Shown: one piece after another, positions 46,925 through 57,277 of the stretch | How positions within the stretch are numbered: position 1 is the first letter of the stretch | Layout of the letters: the number at the start of each line of letters is the position of its first letter | DNA from: an uncultured Lachnospiraceae bacterium | GTDB taxonomy: Bacteria > Bacillota > Clostridia > Lachnospirales > Lachnospiraceae | NCBI GenBank assembly: GCA_947625015.1 | Contig: CANQMR010000009.1 | Span: 1-64,000 of the forward strand | Direction: 5' to 3' | DNA length: 64,000 nt | Translations under genes and position numbers: made by a program | Notes under the pieces: generated by a model | Told to the model about the DNA's origin: nothing | Databases searched by the model: none | The model's input: the letters and a program-made list of their open reading frames with translations, nothing else

Positions 46925-47953
46925 TTATTGAAACTGAAAAATGGTATCTAACATTCTAAGGGTTTTGAAATTACCTTTCGCCGAAATCTCTCCGGCCATA
47001 AACCCTTTCTGGAAGGTATTCTTTCCGCTTAGAATATTAACCAGTACCTTTGAGGTGGTTCTAAGCCTTACATCCGCTTCCTCCGTTGCCGCATAAAATA
47101 CCTTAACATTCTCCGGCGTCGCCTCGATATGGAGGACTACATTCTTATCTGAGAGAATAATCGCATAGGAAGCCGTAAAGTCCGGTTCCGGCTTGTAATG
47201 GTTTGCAAAAAAAGAAAAAAGCGTTTCCATATTCTTATCCGCCTGGGACTGCCCCTGCTCCTCTTTTTTCTCTTCTTCATTTTCATTAAAATCTTTTTCC
47301 TGGGCCTCCTCATACCGTCCGCTAAGCATTTTCTTAAACATAGCAGATAACTCTTCTATATCTTCTTTCTGCTGTTTCACATAGGTCTCGTCACTCACGA
47401 ATTTGGAGAGCTGCTCCCTTTCCTGCGGCGTCAGTTCTATGGTTCTGGTCTTTAACAAATTCATTCTAACTGCATAATTACTGGTAGGTAATCCATGAAC
47501 TTTCTGGTGTACGGAACGATAAAGAGATTCTGCCTTTTTTTCTATCAGATTCCTATACTCTTCATTCTTTTCAAACTCTTCCAAATTTTCTACATATGCC
47601 ACCAGACCGGTAATTGGAATGCCGCCAAGGGTTTCCCATGCTTTTACCAGACTAAATTCCACATCACGTTCTCCATAAGTCGTCGCCATAACAACCGGCA
47701 GCATATACTTTCCGCTTAATTGCTGCTTGTCGGCATACAGCCAGCACATATCCAGAAATTGCTGCATATTGCCTCCCATGCCGAACCACTCCACCGTTGT
47801 GGCAAGAATTACGCCATCTGCCTCCTGTAAGGTTGCCGGCAAAGTTGCAATGGCATTCTTTACTTCAAATATATTATACCGTTCAACCACTACCCGGAGA
47901 TCCGTCAGCACTTCGGTAATCTGATTCAGAACATATACGGTTGGATCATCCAT
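46925..47953 (-). CDS. Flavodoxin/NADPH-dependent FMN reductase-like protein with C-terminal SCP2-like domain
   Basis: DGVILATTVEWFGMGGNMQQFLDMCW; C-terminal lipid-transfer-like region ending FMAGEISAKGNFKTLRMLDTIFQF. Confidence 0.7.
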   Translation of the reverse strand: MDDPTVYVLNQITEVLTDLRVVVERYNIFEVKNAIATLPATLQEADGVILATTVEWFGMGGNMQQFLDMCWLYADKQQLSGKYMLPVVMATTYGERDVEFSLVKAWETLGGIPITGLVAYVENLEEFEKNEEYRNLIEKKAESLYRSVHQKVHGLPTSNYAVRMNLLKTRTIELTPQEREQLSKFVSDETYVKQQKEDIEELSAMFKKMLSGRYEEAQEKDFNENEEEKKEEQGQSQADKNMETLFSFFANHYKPEPDFTASYAIILSDKNVVLHIEATPENVKVFYAATEEADVRLRTTSKVLVNILSGKNTFQKGFMAGEISAKGNFKTLRMLDTIFQFQ

Positions 47954-48042
47954 TGTTCCTCTTCCGCCATAATAAATATTAATCTTCGTGGGTCCTCACC
48001 TCATTTCATATACTTATCGGCATCTACGCTATTAAAAGAAGA

Positions 48043-48075
48043 CCGTCCTTGCATGAATGCAATGACGGTCTCTTT
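48043..48075 (-). terminator. Terminator downstream of the Tad/FHA operon
   Basis: Minus strand AGACCGTCATTGCATTCATGCAAGGACGGTCTTCTTTT. Confidence 0.75.
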
Positions 48076-48180
48076 CCTGTTCGTATATAAGTTTACGAAA
48101 ATCACCGGTTTTGCAAATGCCTGATACCTGTTATAAGTATAGCTGAAAACCGCAAATTTTACAACTTAAAATAAAACAAA

Positions 48181-49467
48181 TTATAGTTTGTCAATAATCA
48201 ACCCATAATGGGCAACACCAATAGATTTTCCCGGCGGGACTTCATATTCTTTTCCGCTTTCCAGCCTACAGCCATTCATTATGGTTCCATTAGTAGAATT
48301 TAAATCTTCTATAAAGAGAGACCCGTCTCTTTGCGTCACTTTTAAATGCATCCGGCTTACTCCCTCTAAATTAAATACATAATCACAACTTTCCATGCTG
48401 CCTAATATACCCACTTCTTTATCCACATATATAGGCGGCCCATATTCCTCCCGATTGGGAATAAAATAAAACCCTTCCGGATATCCATCGGCCAAAATAT
48501 AATTAGCCAGCAATTTTGTTTCTTTATATTCAGGCACAGTCTCTAAATATTCTTCCATTATGGTATCAATACTTTCCGTTTTATCCATAAAAATATAGTA
48601 TATTCCCGTCGCCAGCAAAATCCCCAGCGCCACCAGAAGAATCCAGGAATCCTTATCAAAAAGAAAACCGAACATGAACAGCAGTAAAATAATCGCAACG
48701 GCATATGCTTCAAATAACATGATAATCTTAACAATTCTGCTTCTGGTTATATTATCCTTTCTCTGCATATCGTACTGTTCGGAAACCGCTTCTTCATCCG
48801 GATTCTTACTTTTTTTCAGGTCGTCTATATCGATCAACGGCTGGCCCATGCGAAGGGAATACATTTTACTGGGAATCTCCTTTTGTCCCAGTACATCAAT
48901 TCGATACTGAATGATATCCTCTGATGTAACGTCCGGATTGGTAATCAATGTATAAAAATCCGACAGAATCCGGGAGACCTCCTCATTCTGTCCTCTTGTC
49001 ATCTGCATCATCTCTTCGATAACCTCTTTTAACTGGCCATTATCCTGTCTCTCCATTGGGTTATAACAAAATTCCAAATGTCCGGTATTTATTTCCATAA
49101 AAATCCTGTCCATGTTCCAAACGATTCTGTCCTGAAATAAGAGAAAATCGTCAATGGTCTGTATAGCAGAAATTATGGAAATCAATATATTTTTCGTTAT
49201 TTCCGGTGTAAGCGGAAAATGCGCTAATATGGATTTCATTGTTGTGCGATACCGGAGAACATAATATAGTATACGCTTACCATTGTATTCCCTGATTTCA
49301 TACATTAAAAAATAAGGAATCTTAATCTGCTGCAATACTTCTGACTGATATCTGTCGATAACCATGTCTTCACAGGGCACCAACATATACGATTTAATTC
49401 CTTCTTTAAGAAACCGTACCGACTGCAATCTGCCACCTCCTAATTTTATCCGCGGGATCCTCTTCAT
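48181..49467 (-). CDS. FHA-domain membrane protein of the Tad locus (DUF6382-like N-terminus)
   Basis: C-terminal GSMESCDYVFNLEGVSRMHLKVTQRDGSLFIEDLNSTNGTIMNG FHA motif; two TM helices. Confidence 0.88.
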   Translation of the reverse strand: MKRIPRIKLGGGRLQSVRFLKEGIKSYMLVPCEDMVIDRYQSEVLQQIKIPYFLMYEIREYNGKRILYYVLRYRTTMKSILAHFPLTPEITKNILISIISAIQTIDDFLLFQDRIVWNMDRIFMEINTGHLEFCYNPMERQDNGQLKEVIEEMMQMTRGQNEEVSRILSDFYTLITNPDVTSEDIIQYRIDVLGQKEIPSKMYSLRMGQPLIDIDDLKKSKNPDEEAVSEQYDMQRKDNITRSRIVKIIMLFEAYAVAIILLLFMFGFLFDKDSWILLVALGILLATGIYYIFMDKTESIDTIMEEYLETVPEYKETKLLANYILADGYPEGFYFIPNREEYGPPIYVDKEVGILGSMESCDYVFNLEGVSRMHLKVTQRDGSLFIEDLNSTNGTIMNGCRLESGKEYEVPPGKSIGVAHYGLIIDKL

Positions 49468-49777
49468 TTCCCATTAACTCTATATTTATTTCATAGAAAC
49501 GATCTGTTTTCATCCCTCTGATTATCGTTGTGCTGCCCTGCCGTACAGTAGAAACATCTGCCCGCTCCCGAAGAATTTGAGATTTCGTTTCTGGTTTATA
49601 CAAACATTCTAACATACCTTGCATAATAAATCCATATTCTATTGTATAAAGAAAGAAATTTATGTATAAAACAATTACTCCTATATAGACCGGAATTAGC
49701 ATCGTCATTTCCACAATCGCACTTCCTCTGTTTTTTGGGGTGTGTTTTATGGATTCTTTTTTCTGATTGCCTCTCAT
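49406..49777 (-). CDS. TadE-like pseudopilin
   Basis: NRGSAIVEMTMLIPVYIGVIVLYINFFLY. Confidence 0.8.
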   Translation of the reverse strand: MRGNQKKESIKHTPKNRGSAIVEMTMLIPVYIGVIVLYINFFLYTIEYGFIMQGMLECLYKPETKSQILRERADVSTVRQGSTTIIRGMKTDRFYEINIELMGNEEDPADKIRRWQIAVGTVS

Positions 49778-49827
49778 TAATTATCCGCCTCCAATCAACG
49801 CATTCTACATACAACCGAACTTTTTTG

Positions 49828-50607
49828 TCAACCGCCGCATCTCTGACAGGGGTTTAGCCCTGCGGCTTCAGTTAGCAAAATTCTGATTACCGTCCGTTTC
49901 AATCCACTACATTCTTTTCTGGTATGATAGACCGTTCCCGTTTTTGCAACGTAGACCTCCTCATTACCGGTCTTATTCCCGCCGCAAAAGCTACAGGGCC
50001 GGTATCCTTTTTTCTGTCCGCTCCCGATTTGACGTATCTGCAAAGATAAATAACTGCAATTTCTGCTGGTGTGGTAAACAGACTCATTGGGCGTAATATA
50101 CACATATGTCCCGCCTCCACCGGGGTTTTCCTCTGCATCATACCCGACAAACGCTTTTTTCTTTACGCCCACACGCATTTTTATATATTGTTTTCCCAAT
50201 AAGGGTACTTGAAATCCCACCCAGAAATCCGCCCGCGCGACAAAAATTTTTCTATTCTGTTTGTCCGGTATTATACTAATGATAATTCCTTTTTTCCCAT
50301 TTCTGACCGCGTTTTCTACATTTACATCCGCTCCCAGATATGTATTAAACTGCTTTGTTAATATCCCTGCGTCTACGACATATCCGGTCTGGTTTCCCAC
50401 TCCTGTTTTTTTCTTCAGATAGCCGTAAAGCGCCGTATCATCTGCCGCTGCCGCCAGACTCTGATGAATATGCGCTTCCGCTAATAACGCCATGGCCAAC
50501 CCGCCTACCGCCAGGAAAAAAAACAAAAACAAGGGTACCACCAGACACGCCTCCACTGTGGCGTATCCTCTGTTTTTCATACGGCATCGCCTCTTTTCCT
50601 TATTCAT
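49828..50607 (-). CDS. TadE-like protein with two C-terminal Cys/His repeat units
   Basis: NRGYATVEACLVVPLFLFFFLAVGGLAMALLAEA; repeats VYHTSRNCSYL...YRPCSFCGG and VYHTRKECSGL...LNPCQRCGG. Confidence 0.8.
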   Translation of the reverse strand: MNKEKRRCRMKNRGYATVEACLVVPLFLFFFLAVGGLAMALLAEAHIHQSLAAAADDTALYGYLKKKTGVGNQTGYVVDAGILTKQFNTYLGADVNVENAVRNGKKGIIISIIPDKQNRKIFVARADFWVGFQVPLLGKQYIKMRVGVKKKAFVGYDAEENPGGGGTYVYITPNESVYHTSRNCSYLSLQIRQIGSGQKKGYRPCSFCGGNKTGNEEVYVAKTGTVYHTRKECSGLKRTVIRILLTEAAGLNPCQRCGG

Positions 50608-50756
50608 TTGTTAATATTGTACTGTATGTATTTAAAAGTTCTTATATAAACTATCCTGTTCGCACCTGGAGAAATTTTTTAAATCATACTGAATTTATAA
50701 TGGGACTATTTTATATAAGAACTTATAAAAAAATACAGTATCTGCTTTCCGGCTTT

Positions 50757-52238
50757 TTAATATGCTAAATTTTCTTCAAAATAATAATGATAAACTTCCG
50801 CCGATCCTTCATTTACAAAAAACGGGTCAACCTGGATTTGTCCCTGTACGGTCATTTCGCCCACGCAGTTTGTTATACAAAAGGCCGGATCTTCTTTTCG
50901 GATATTAAGTTCCATTAAATCCAACATTCTGGCATAACATCCATCCAATGCCTTCCCCCTTTTTCCTGCCAGCAGAATTATCAGATATTCCTCATAAGAC
51001 AGTCCGGTTTTTACTTTCTTGGTTTGGTTTCCGGAAAGCAGGCTCTTTAATTGGGTATTCCAGTTCTCTTTTGTTTTGCAATAGGCAATTTCTTCCCCTG
51101 CCAGCAGGGCTTTCATCTCGCACAGAGTTTCTCCATACGCCCAACAGCCCAAAAGCAAATATTTAACCACTTCCATTAAAGCCGGCGTTCCCGTCGCCGT
51201 ACAGATACCCGCCGCTACCGTAAGCGCCTCGCTTTTTTTCTCGGTATCCGTTAAAAGATACGCATAATTTACCGGCATTCTTAACCAGATAATTTCGTCT
51301 ACTACCGCCTGTAAATTATCGTAATCACAGGATTTTCCTTTTAATATGTATTCCACTTCACACTGCATAACACAATCCGGTATCTGCTCTGTAGCATGGG
51401 AAAAATTACTGCCTGCATAATCTGCAAAAGCCGCCTGCTGTACTAAGGGATGAATATCATTATCCCCGGCGCTCTCCTTCAGAAAACTTTTTAGAAAAGA
51501 AATATCCTGAAAACAATTATCTTTTATTTTGTCCTGTTCCTTTTCATATGCCGCGGATGGGGACATACTAAAATCCTGTTCCTTTTTAGAAATGGCGTTA
51601 CCCGGCATTACAACGGACAGTATCCCAAATTTCAAAGCCTCTTTTAATGTCTCTCTTGGATCTTCTGTTTCCGGCTTTTCCTCCGGCCCCTGTTGTTCCT
51701 CAACATGGTTTTTTTGTGTATCTTCATCAGATACCGGAATCTCTACGCCGTTTCTCTCCGTTTCACCGGCCGCGCTTTCAATGTCGCTGGTATTTTCCTT
51801 TAATTTTTCTGCAACCTCTTTTATTCGATTCAACGCTCCCGCTGCCTTTTCATATTCTGCAACCTGCTCTTTTACCTGACTTAAATTTTTCCATAATATA
51901 TCCTTCTTATCAACAAGCGCTATTTCTTCAACCGTAAAAGTATACAGATTCGTATCTTTTTCTCCATTTAAGGAAACCTCAAGATAGTCCTGCATTTTTT
52001 CTTCGGCTAACGCCGCGCTCCCTGTTCCATAGGTGGGATCCATAAATAATAAATGGTATCTCTCAAATAACATATTGTGATAATCCGCCAAAATGCTGGA
52101 GCGCATACTATGAACACAGGACAGCATTTTTACTCTGCCCATATGAATTTTTACCGCCTCCAGTGCAGTGAAGGTAAATAACAGTAAAACACTGATTATC
52201 AAAGTAAAAAATACCGTTGTATATCCCTTGTTATTCAT
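50757..52238 (-). CDS. Tad-locus secreted/pseudopilin-like protein (DUF5702-like)
   Basis: Start at MNNKGYTTVFFTLIISVLLLFTFTALEAVK with GGAGGT RBS. Confidence 0.7.
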   Translation of the reverse strand: MNNKGYTTVFFTLIISVLLLFTFTALEAVKIHMGRVKMLSCVHSMRSSILADYHNMLFERYHLLFMDPTYGTGSAALAEEKMQDYLEVSLNGEKDTNLYTFTVEEIALVDKKDILWKNLSQVKEQVAEYEKAAGALNRIKEVAEKLKENTSDIESAAGETERNGVEIPVSDEDTQKNHVEEQQGPEEKPETEDPRETLKEALKFGILSVVMPGNAISKKEQDFSMSPSAAYEKEQDKIKDNCFQDISFLKSFLKESAGDNDIHPLVQQAAFADYAGSNFSHATEQIPDCVMQCEVEYILKGKSCDYDNLQAVVDEIIWLRMPVNYAYLLTDTEKKSEALTVAAGICTATGTPALMEVVKYLLLGCWAYGETLCEMKALLAGEEIAYCKTKENWNTQLKSLLSGNQTKKVKTGLSYEEYLIILLAGKRGKALDGCYARMLDLMELNIRKEDPAFCITNCVGEMTVQGQIQVDPFFVNEGSAEVYHYYFEENLAY

Positions 52239-52296
52239 AGTACACCTCCAAAAATTCTTGCTGGTTTTCCGGTCGCATCCGGTAATATTTCTTAGT

Positions 52297-52488
52297 TTAA
52301 TAAATTTTTTTGGCACTTTTGTTAATAGAGTCCCAGATGTTTTTTACCAATGCCGTAATCTGTTCCTTAAAAATTAGTACCATGGCAATTAACACCACAA
52401 TGATTAGTATAATTTCCACTACGCCCATTCCAGATTCGTCCCTCAGAAAATCTGTAATGGTTTTTTTCAGCCAGCCCATATGCATCAC
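52297..52488 (-). CDS. Flp-type type IVb pilin
   Basis: DFLRDESGMGVVEIILIIVVLIAMVLIFKEQI; 63 aa, prepilin-like GMGVVE. Confidence 0.85.
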   Translation of the reverse strand: MMHMGWLKKTITDFLRDESGMGVVEIILIIVVLIAMVLIFKEQITALVKNIWDSINKSAKKIY

Positions 52489-52497
52489 CTCCTTTCC

Positions 52498-53877
52498 CTA
52501 TGCAAAACTCATAAACGCAGGAAGTATAATCATTAACATAATTACCACCAAAAGCATAATCATTGGCCCCAGCAATTTTGTTCCTGCTTCTTCCCCGTAA
52601 CGTTTTGCCAGATTCCTTCTCTCCTGCAAAGCGTTTGCCTCTTCTTGTTCCAGCGCTAACGTTAATCCCTTTGACCCTTTTTTGACGTTTTGCTCTAAAA
52701 GCGTCATCATCTTGATATAACAGGGCAGTTTAAGCCTCCGGCCCAACTGATAATATACCTGTTCCTCCGACATTCCTAATTCCATGCTGTTGTATGCTTT
52801 TTTCAGTTCGTCAATCAACGCTTTTCTGTAGTCGTCCTGACCGTATTTTTTTAACGCCTCTCTTTCTTTGTATTCTTCAATCAGCTTGGCGATAATGCTT
52901 TTCATCTGCATTCCTGCGCCGAAGAGCAAAACCACTTCATTGACAAACCAGGGATAACTTTTCTGCAACAATTCCTGTCGTTTTTTTTCATTGATTTTCA
53001 GATTTTCCTGCTCCCGTAAAAGCAGAAGGCCCGCTACTAAAAAACCTGCCAATAATACATGCCCAGACGTTATCCCGCCGGCGTCTGTTCTTGATATCTG
53101 TACGCCGTCTATGGATGTGGGCAGAATCATCTGCTGATCATACAATGCTTCTCTTTCTTTTTTTTCTATCGTTTTTTTAACCTGGTCAAACTTTTTTTCC
53201 AATGCGCTTTTTGCTTTGGGATAAATAATCAGGTCGTAGGTTTTTTCCTGATGCGTATCGCTATAGCGAAGAATGATTTTTAATTTTACCGATATTCCTT
53301 TTATCTGCTGTTCATTTGTATATCCTAAAGCAGTCAGTTCTTCCTCCGAATTACAAACTTTTCCGTCCTGTCCAACCAGACTGTACGGTTCCGGTTCCAC
53401 TTCCAGATCAAAGGGATATTGCTCGTCATCCAACGAAAAATCCAGATCGCCGGTTATATGCGTCAGCGTATTGTTACCGCCCTTCATGTGTCCGTCCAGA
53501 TAGGAAAATGCTTTTTCCATCCGCTGCTTTGTCTGTTCCTTCGTCAATTCTCTTGCCCTTAGTTCCATGCTTACCGCTTCTGTCGTCTCGCCCGCTTTAA
53601 GCATAAAACCGATCTGCTCCCCGTCTCCTCCATATCCCTCCCGGTCAATTACTATTTCCCGCGGCTCTTTGACAAACGTAAGGCACAGGCTTAACGCAGT
53701 AACGCCTGATAAGAACAGCCAGATTCCCAAATGCTGTCTGGCAAACCAGAGGACTTTCCGGTTTTTCCTGTCTTTAACGGGAACCGCCAATCCCGCCCCT
53801 ATTAAAATGAATAACGTTATCAGGATTATGCCATTGATTATTCTCATACCTGTATCTCCATTATTTTTCCTGCCCAC
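52498..53877 (-). CDS. TadC-like type II secretion F-family inner membrane protein
   Basis: Position in the operon; C-terminal MELGMSEEQVYYQLGRRLKLPCYIKMMTLLEQNVKKGSKGLTLALEQEEANALQERRNLAKRYGEEAGTKLLGPMIMLL. Confidence 0.85.
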   Translation of the reverse strand: MGRKNNGDTGMRIINGIILITLFILIGAGLAVPVKDRKNRKVLWFARQHLGIWLFLSGVTALSLCLTFVKEPREIVIDREGYGGDGEQIGFMLKAGETTEAVSMELRARELTKEQTKQRMEKAFSYLDGHMKGGNNTLTHITGDLDFSLDDEQYPFDLEVEPEPYSLVGQDGKVCNSEEELTALGYTNEQQIKGISVKLKIILRYSDTHQEKTYDLIIYPKAKSALEKKFDQVKKTIEKKEREALYDQQMILPTSIDGVQISRTDAGGITSGHVLLAGFLVAGLLLLREQENLKINEKKRQELLQKSYPWFVNEVVLLFGAGMQMKSIIAKLIEEYKEREALKKYGQDDYRKALIDELKKAYNSMELGMSEEQVYYQLGRRLKLPCYIKMMTLLEQNVKKGSKGLTLALEQEEANALQERRNLAKRYGEEAGTKLLGPMIMLLVVIMLMIILPAFMSFA

Positions 53878-54650
53878 AACTCAGCGATATAGATTAAAAT
53901 CAAAAAAGCCGTCATCAGCATTGCGCCCAGCGCATTATGATAAAGTACCTGCAAAAATCCCCCGTTGCTTACCCGCAAATACAAAATAATTGCATACGGC
54001 ATAATCATCATAATCTGCTCCTCCAGTTTTTTGGCGGAAATCATGGTCTCAATTTCCTGTTCAACGGAAATTTTATCTCCAATACTGGCAACTGTTTTTT
54101 GAATAATCCGAATCAAATTGCCGCCGCTTTTCTTTGCCGCCATAACCACATTTGCAAAATTCTGAATATCGTCGATTCCGCTCCGCTCTCCGAAATCCTT
54201 AAGCAGGCGTTCTAACGGAATATTCATTTTTAGACCGGACACAATAATATTCAATTCTTCAAATATAAAACATTTTTTATCATAGACCAAAGACAGATCC
54301 CTGCCGGCGGCTTCAAATGAATGTTCCAGGGAATATCCTGCATTCAGAGACGTTACCAACGCCTCAATCATGGATTTGAATTGCAGCGTTAATTCCCGTT
54401 TTTGCTTTTCGTGCTTTTGTTTTTTCAGCCTTCGGTAATCCATTATGGCAAACGGGAACAAAATCATCACCGCTTTGGCGGAATCGTAAAACAAATAGCA
54501 GATAACCGCGCCTTTCACAAACAACCTGATTATGTATTCTAACCAGTCGCTGTATTTAAAGCGGTATATTCTGTAATCTCTGTGTCTGTTTTTTTCATTT
54601 ATTCTTTTTTTCCTAAATTTCTTATTTGATTGGGTCGTTTTTTTAATCAA
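53844..54650 (-). CDS. TadB-like type II secretion F-family protein, probable TTG start
   Basis: FKSMIEALVTSLNAGYSLEHSFEAAGRDL; TTG at 54650 preceded by TGGAGGGATAAAAAAA and overlapping the TadA stop. Confidence 0.85.
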   Translation of the reverse strand: MIKKTTQSNKKFRKKRINEKNRHRDYRIYRFKYSDWLEYIIRLFVKGAVICYLFYDSAKAVMILFPFAIMDYRRLKKQKHEKQKRELTLQFKSMIEALVTSLNAGYSLEHSFEAAGRDLSLVYDKKCFIFEELNIIVSGLKMNIPLERLLKDFGERSGIDDIQNFANVVMAAKKSGGNLIRIIQKTVASIGDKISVEQEIETMISAKKLEEQIMMIMPYAIILYLRVSNGGFLQVLYHNALGAMLMTAFLILIYIAELWAGKIMEIQV

Positions 54651-55878
54651 TTTTTTTATCCCTCCAGCTATTTTGTAACAATTTTTGTTTATGTAAAAGT
54701 TCTTCTTTCGGTAAAAGTTTTCCCTGCACAATACCCTTATCCTCTCCGGTCTCCTCAAATTGGAACAGTGAGTGCATTTCTATTTCTCCCTGTTTTACGC
54801 CCAATATCTCGCTGATTTCTAAAACGCGCCTGCTGTTATCCCTCAACCTGCCTAAATGGACTACGATATCGATAGCCGCAGCAATCTGTTGCCGGATTGC
54901 CAAAATCGGCATATCATATCCCATCAAAATCATTGTCTCTAATCTCAGCATCATATCTTTTGCACAATTTCCATGTCCTGTACTGATACTGCCATCATGG
55001 CCGGTCAACATACTGTTGGCCATGTCCATGGCTGCGGAGTCCCTTACCTCCCCTACAATAATTCTATCCGGCCGCATCCTGAGCGCCGCTTTAATTAACT
55101 GAGACATTGTAATCTCATTTTCCCCTTCCACATTCGCATTGCGGGTTTCGAGCCGCACCAAATTGGGAATCCCTTCTATCCGCAATTCTGCCGAATCTTC
55201 TATGGTAATCACCCGCTCTTCCGACGGAATATAATTGCTCAGAACATTTAAAAATGTGGTTTTCCCACTGCCGGTACCCCCGCTGATAAAAATGTTATAC
55301 TTTGCCTGTACCAGTTTCTGTAAAAATTCAGCCGCCTCCGCTGTAATGGAATTTATCTCTATTAATTTTTTCATTGTAAAAAATTCTCTGGGAAACTTAC
55401 GGATAGTCATCACAGCGCCGTTCAACGCTACCGGCGGCAGCACCACATTTACCCGCGAACCGTCCGAAAGTCTCGCATCCACAATAGGCACGCTTTCGTT
55501 TACTATCCGATTGCAGCTACCGACAATCTGCTGTATTACATTTCTTAACCGTTCCTCTGTGGCAAACGCTACCGGCACCTGCTTCAGCTTTCCGGCTTTT
55601 TCAATAAAAATATGGCTTTTTCCGTTAATCATAATCTCGGAAATATCTTCGTCTTCCAGCAATTCGGATAACACATCCAGTTTCCGCAGGGCATTAAACA
55701 ATTCTTTTTTTAACGTCCTTTTTTCTGCAATAGACAGACAAGTTTCCCTGCCTCTTTGTAACACTGCTGCTTCAATCAGATCTTGTATCTCCGCGTCTGT
55801 CAGGTCGTTACCGTAATCCAGTTCCTCCATCAGTTTTTCATGTAGTTTTTGTTTTTCCTGTTCCAGCCAATCCGTCAA
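54643..55878 (-). CDS. tadA: TadA/CpaF secretion ATPase
   Basis: NIFISGGTGSGKTTFLNVLSNYIPSEERVITIEDSAELRI; RPDRIIVGEVRDSAAMDMANSMLTGHDGSISTGHGN. Confidence 0.96.
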   Translation of the reverse strand: MTDWLEQEKQKLHEKLMEELDYGNDLTDAEIQDLIEAAVLQRGRETCLSIAEKRTLKKELFNALRKLDVLSELLEDEDISEIMINGKSHIFIEKAGKLKQVPVAFATEERLRNVIQQIVGSCNRIVNESVPIVDARLSDGSRVNVVLPPVALNGAVMTIRKFPREFFTMKKLIEINSITAEAAEFLQKLVQAKYNIFISGGTGSGKTTFLNVLSNYIPSEERVITIEDSAELRIEGIPNLVRLETRNANVEGENEITMSQLIKAALRMRPDRIIVGEVRDSAAMDMANSMLTGHDGSISTGHGNCAKDMMLRLETMILMGYDMPILAIRQQIAAAIDIVVHLGRLRDNSRRVLEISEILGVKQGEIEMHSLFQFEETGEDKGIVQGKLLPKEELLHKQKLLQNSWRDKKID

Positions 55879-55879
55879 C

Positions 55880-56803
55880 CTATTTTTCCTCCAGAAAATG
55901 TTTCATGATCCCTTCCACCTCGTTCCGGTTACTCATATTGATAAAGTCAATCTGCCGCGCTATGACGTCGTCGCAATACATGGCGAGCATTTCCTCAAAA
56001 TTCTTTTTCTTAATCATGGAAATCTCTCCCTTTAAATAGGGAACCAAGACATGGTCAAACAGGGATAAAATCCTAAAATCTGCCAATACGCCCGTCCCTA
56101 TATCAAAAACAGCGCCGGTATGCTCACACTTTGGCAGAACTTCCATAAGCCATTCCATGTCTGCATATTCCATCTGTCTTGTGTCAAAAAGAGACCTGCC
56201 GGAATCAATAACGCCATTACTGCTTTCTATAATCGATAACAACTTATCTTCCTGCCGCTCTTTAACATGGTAGAAAAAATCCCTGCTTTCTGTCCCGCCG
56301 CTTAATCCTTCCCCGGAAAACGAACTGTAATCCTCCATACCTATATAAATCCATCTTCCGTACTTTTCCTGTTGAACGATTTCTAACGCCAGCGTTGTTT
56401 TCCCGCATCTGCCCACCGGAGAATAAATGGCAATTACCGGTTTTCTAAATCCGTTGGTCTTTGCCATACCGGCTATCATTTCCTCTAACATTTTCCCAAT
56501 CGCTTTTGCACTCTGATACCGGTAAATTTCATAAAATCCTAATTCATGCTTCTCTGTCTCCTGCCGGCCGGACAACCACAAAAAAGATAACGGCTTATAT
56601 GTGCCCTGCAACTGTCTCAGCTCTTCCTGATTGGTGCCTGCTACAATATCTAACTGCCCTTTATCAAGATATGAACTCAACACCTGCCTGTCAGTAAACG
56701 CCGCCGTCAGCCAATTTCCTTTGCCATACCGCCCAAGATAAGCCGACAGCATCTGTACATATTCCTGTTCTTCATCGAGTATTCCGATTTTTACCATATG
56801 CAT
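55880..56803 (-). CDS. TadZ/CpaE-like AAA/ParA-family protein
   Basis: VIAIYSPVGRCGKTTLALEIVQ variant Walker A; location upstream of tadA. Confidence 0.85.
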   Translation of the reverse strand: MHMVKIGILDEEQEYVQMLSAYLGRYGKGNWLTAAFTDRQVLSSYLDKGQLDIVAGTNQEELRQLQGTYKPLSFLWLSGRQETEKHELGFYEIYRYQSAKAIGKMLEEMIAGMAKTNGFRKPVIAIYSPVGRCGKTTLALEIVQQEKYGRWIYIGMEDYSSFSGEGLSGGTESRDFFYHVKERQEDKLLSIIESSNGVIDSGRSLFDTRQMEYADMEWLMEVLPKCEHTGAVFDIGTGVLADFRILSLFDHVLVPYLKGEISMIKKKNFEEMLAMYCDDVIARQIDFINMSNRNEVEGIMKHFLEEK

Positions 56804-56827
56804 ATATTCGTACCTTTCCTTTTGTTT

Positions 56828-57277
56828 TTACCGCAGGAGTCTGCATAACTGCGCTATTGCGGCCGCCATTGCAATGGGAACGGAAAAATGTATAGTTTCT
56901 TTTTTTATATATACAGGCCGCTTCCTTAAAGCCCGCATCCCCATACGCAATAGCGAAATTGCCGCTCCGGCAAAAAACGACATGATTATAATGGATATAA
57001 TATTTTCCGGAAAAAATACCGCCAATACCGTTAGCAGTTTAATGTCTCCCGCACCCAGTCCCTTTATGACAAATAAAAAAAACAGACTGATTACGACGAC
57101 AACCGCTTTTTTAATACAATACAAAACATCTGATCTCCCTCCTTCTATCCCTGTACAGAACAATCCCAAAATAAATCCGGCGCCGGTTAACAGATTTGCT
57201 ATTTTTCCTTTTTTTATATCCATATAGACAGCCGAACCCAGCAACACAAACGCAATTCCTGATTTTATATAAATCAT
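56828..57277 (-). CDS. Prepilin peptidase (A24, TadV/CpaA)
   Basis: AVYMDIKKGKIANLLTGAGFILGL and FVIKGLGAGDIKLLTVLAVF catalytic Asp motifs. Confidence 0.92.
   Translation of the reverse strand: MIYIKSGIAFVLLGSAVYMDIKKGKIANLLTGAGFILGLFCTGIEGGRSDVLYCIKKAVVVVISLFFLFVIKGLGAGDIKLLTVLAVFFPENIISIIIMSFFAGAAISLLRMGMRALRKRPVYIKKETIHFSVPIAMAAAIAQLCRLLR

Noticed and set aside
46925-48180. SRP RNA (ffs) upstream of dnaX, as in many Firmicutes
   Set aside because: The hairpin at 48043..48075 is a terminator and no SRP Alu/GNAR-type motif was seen.
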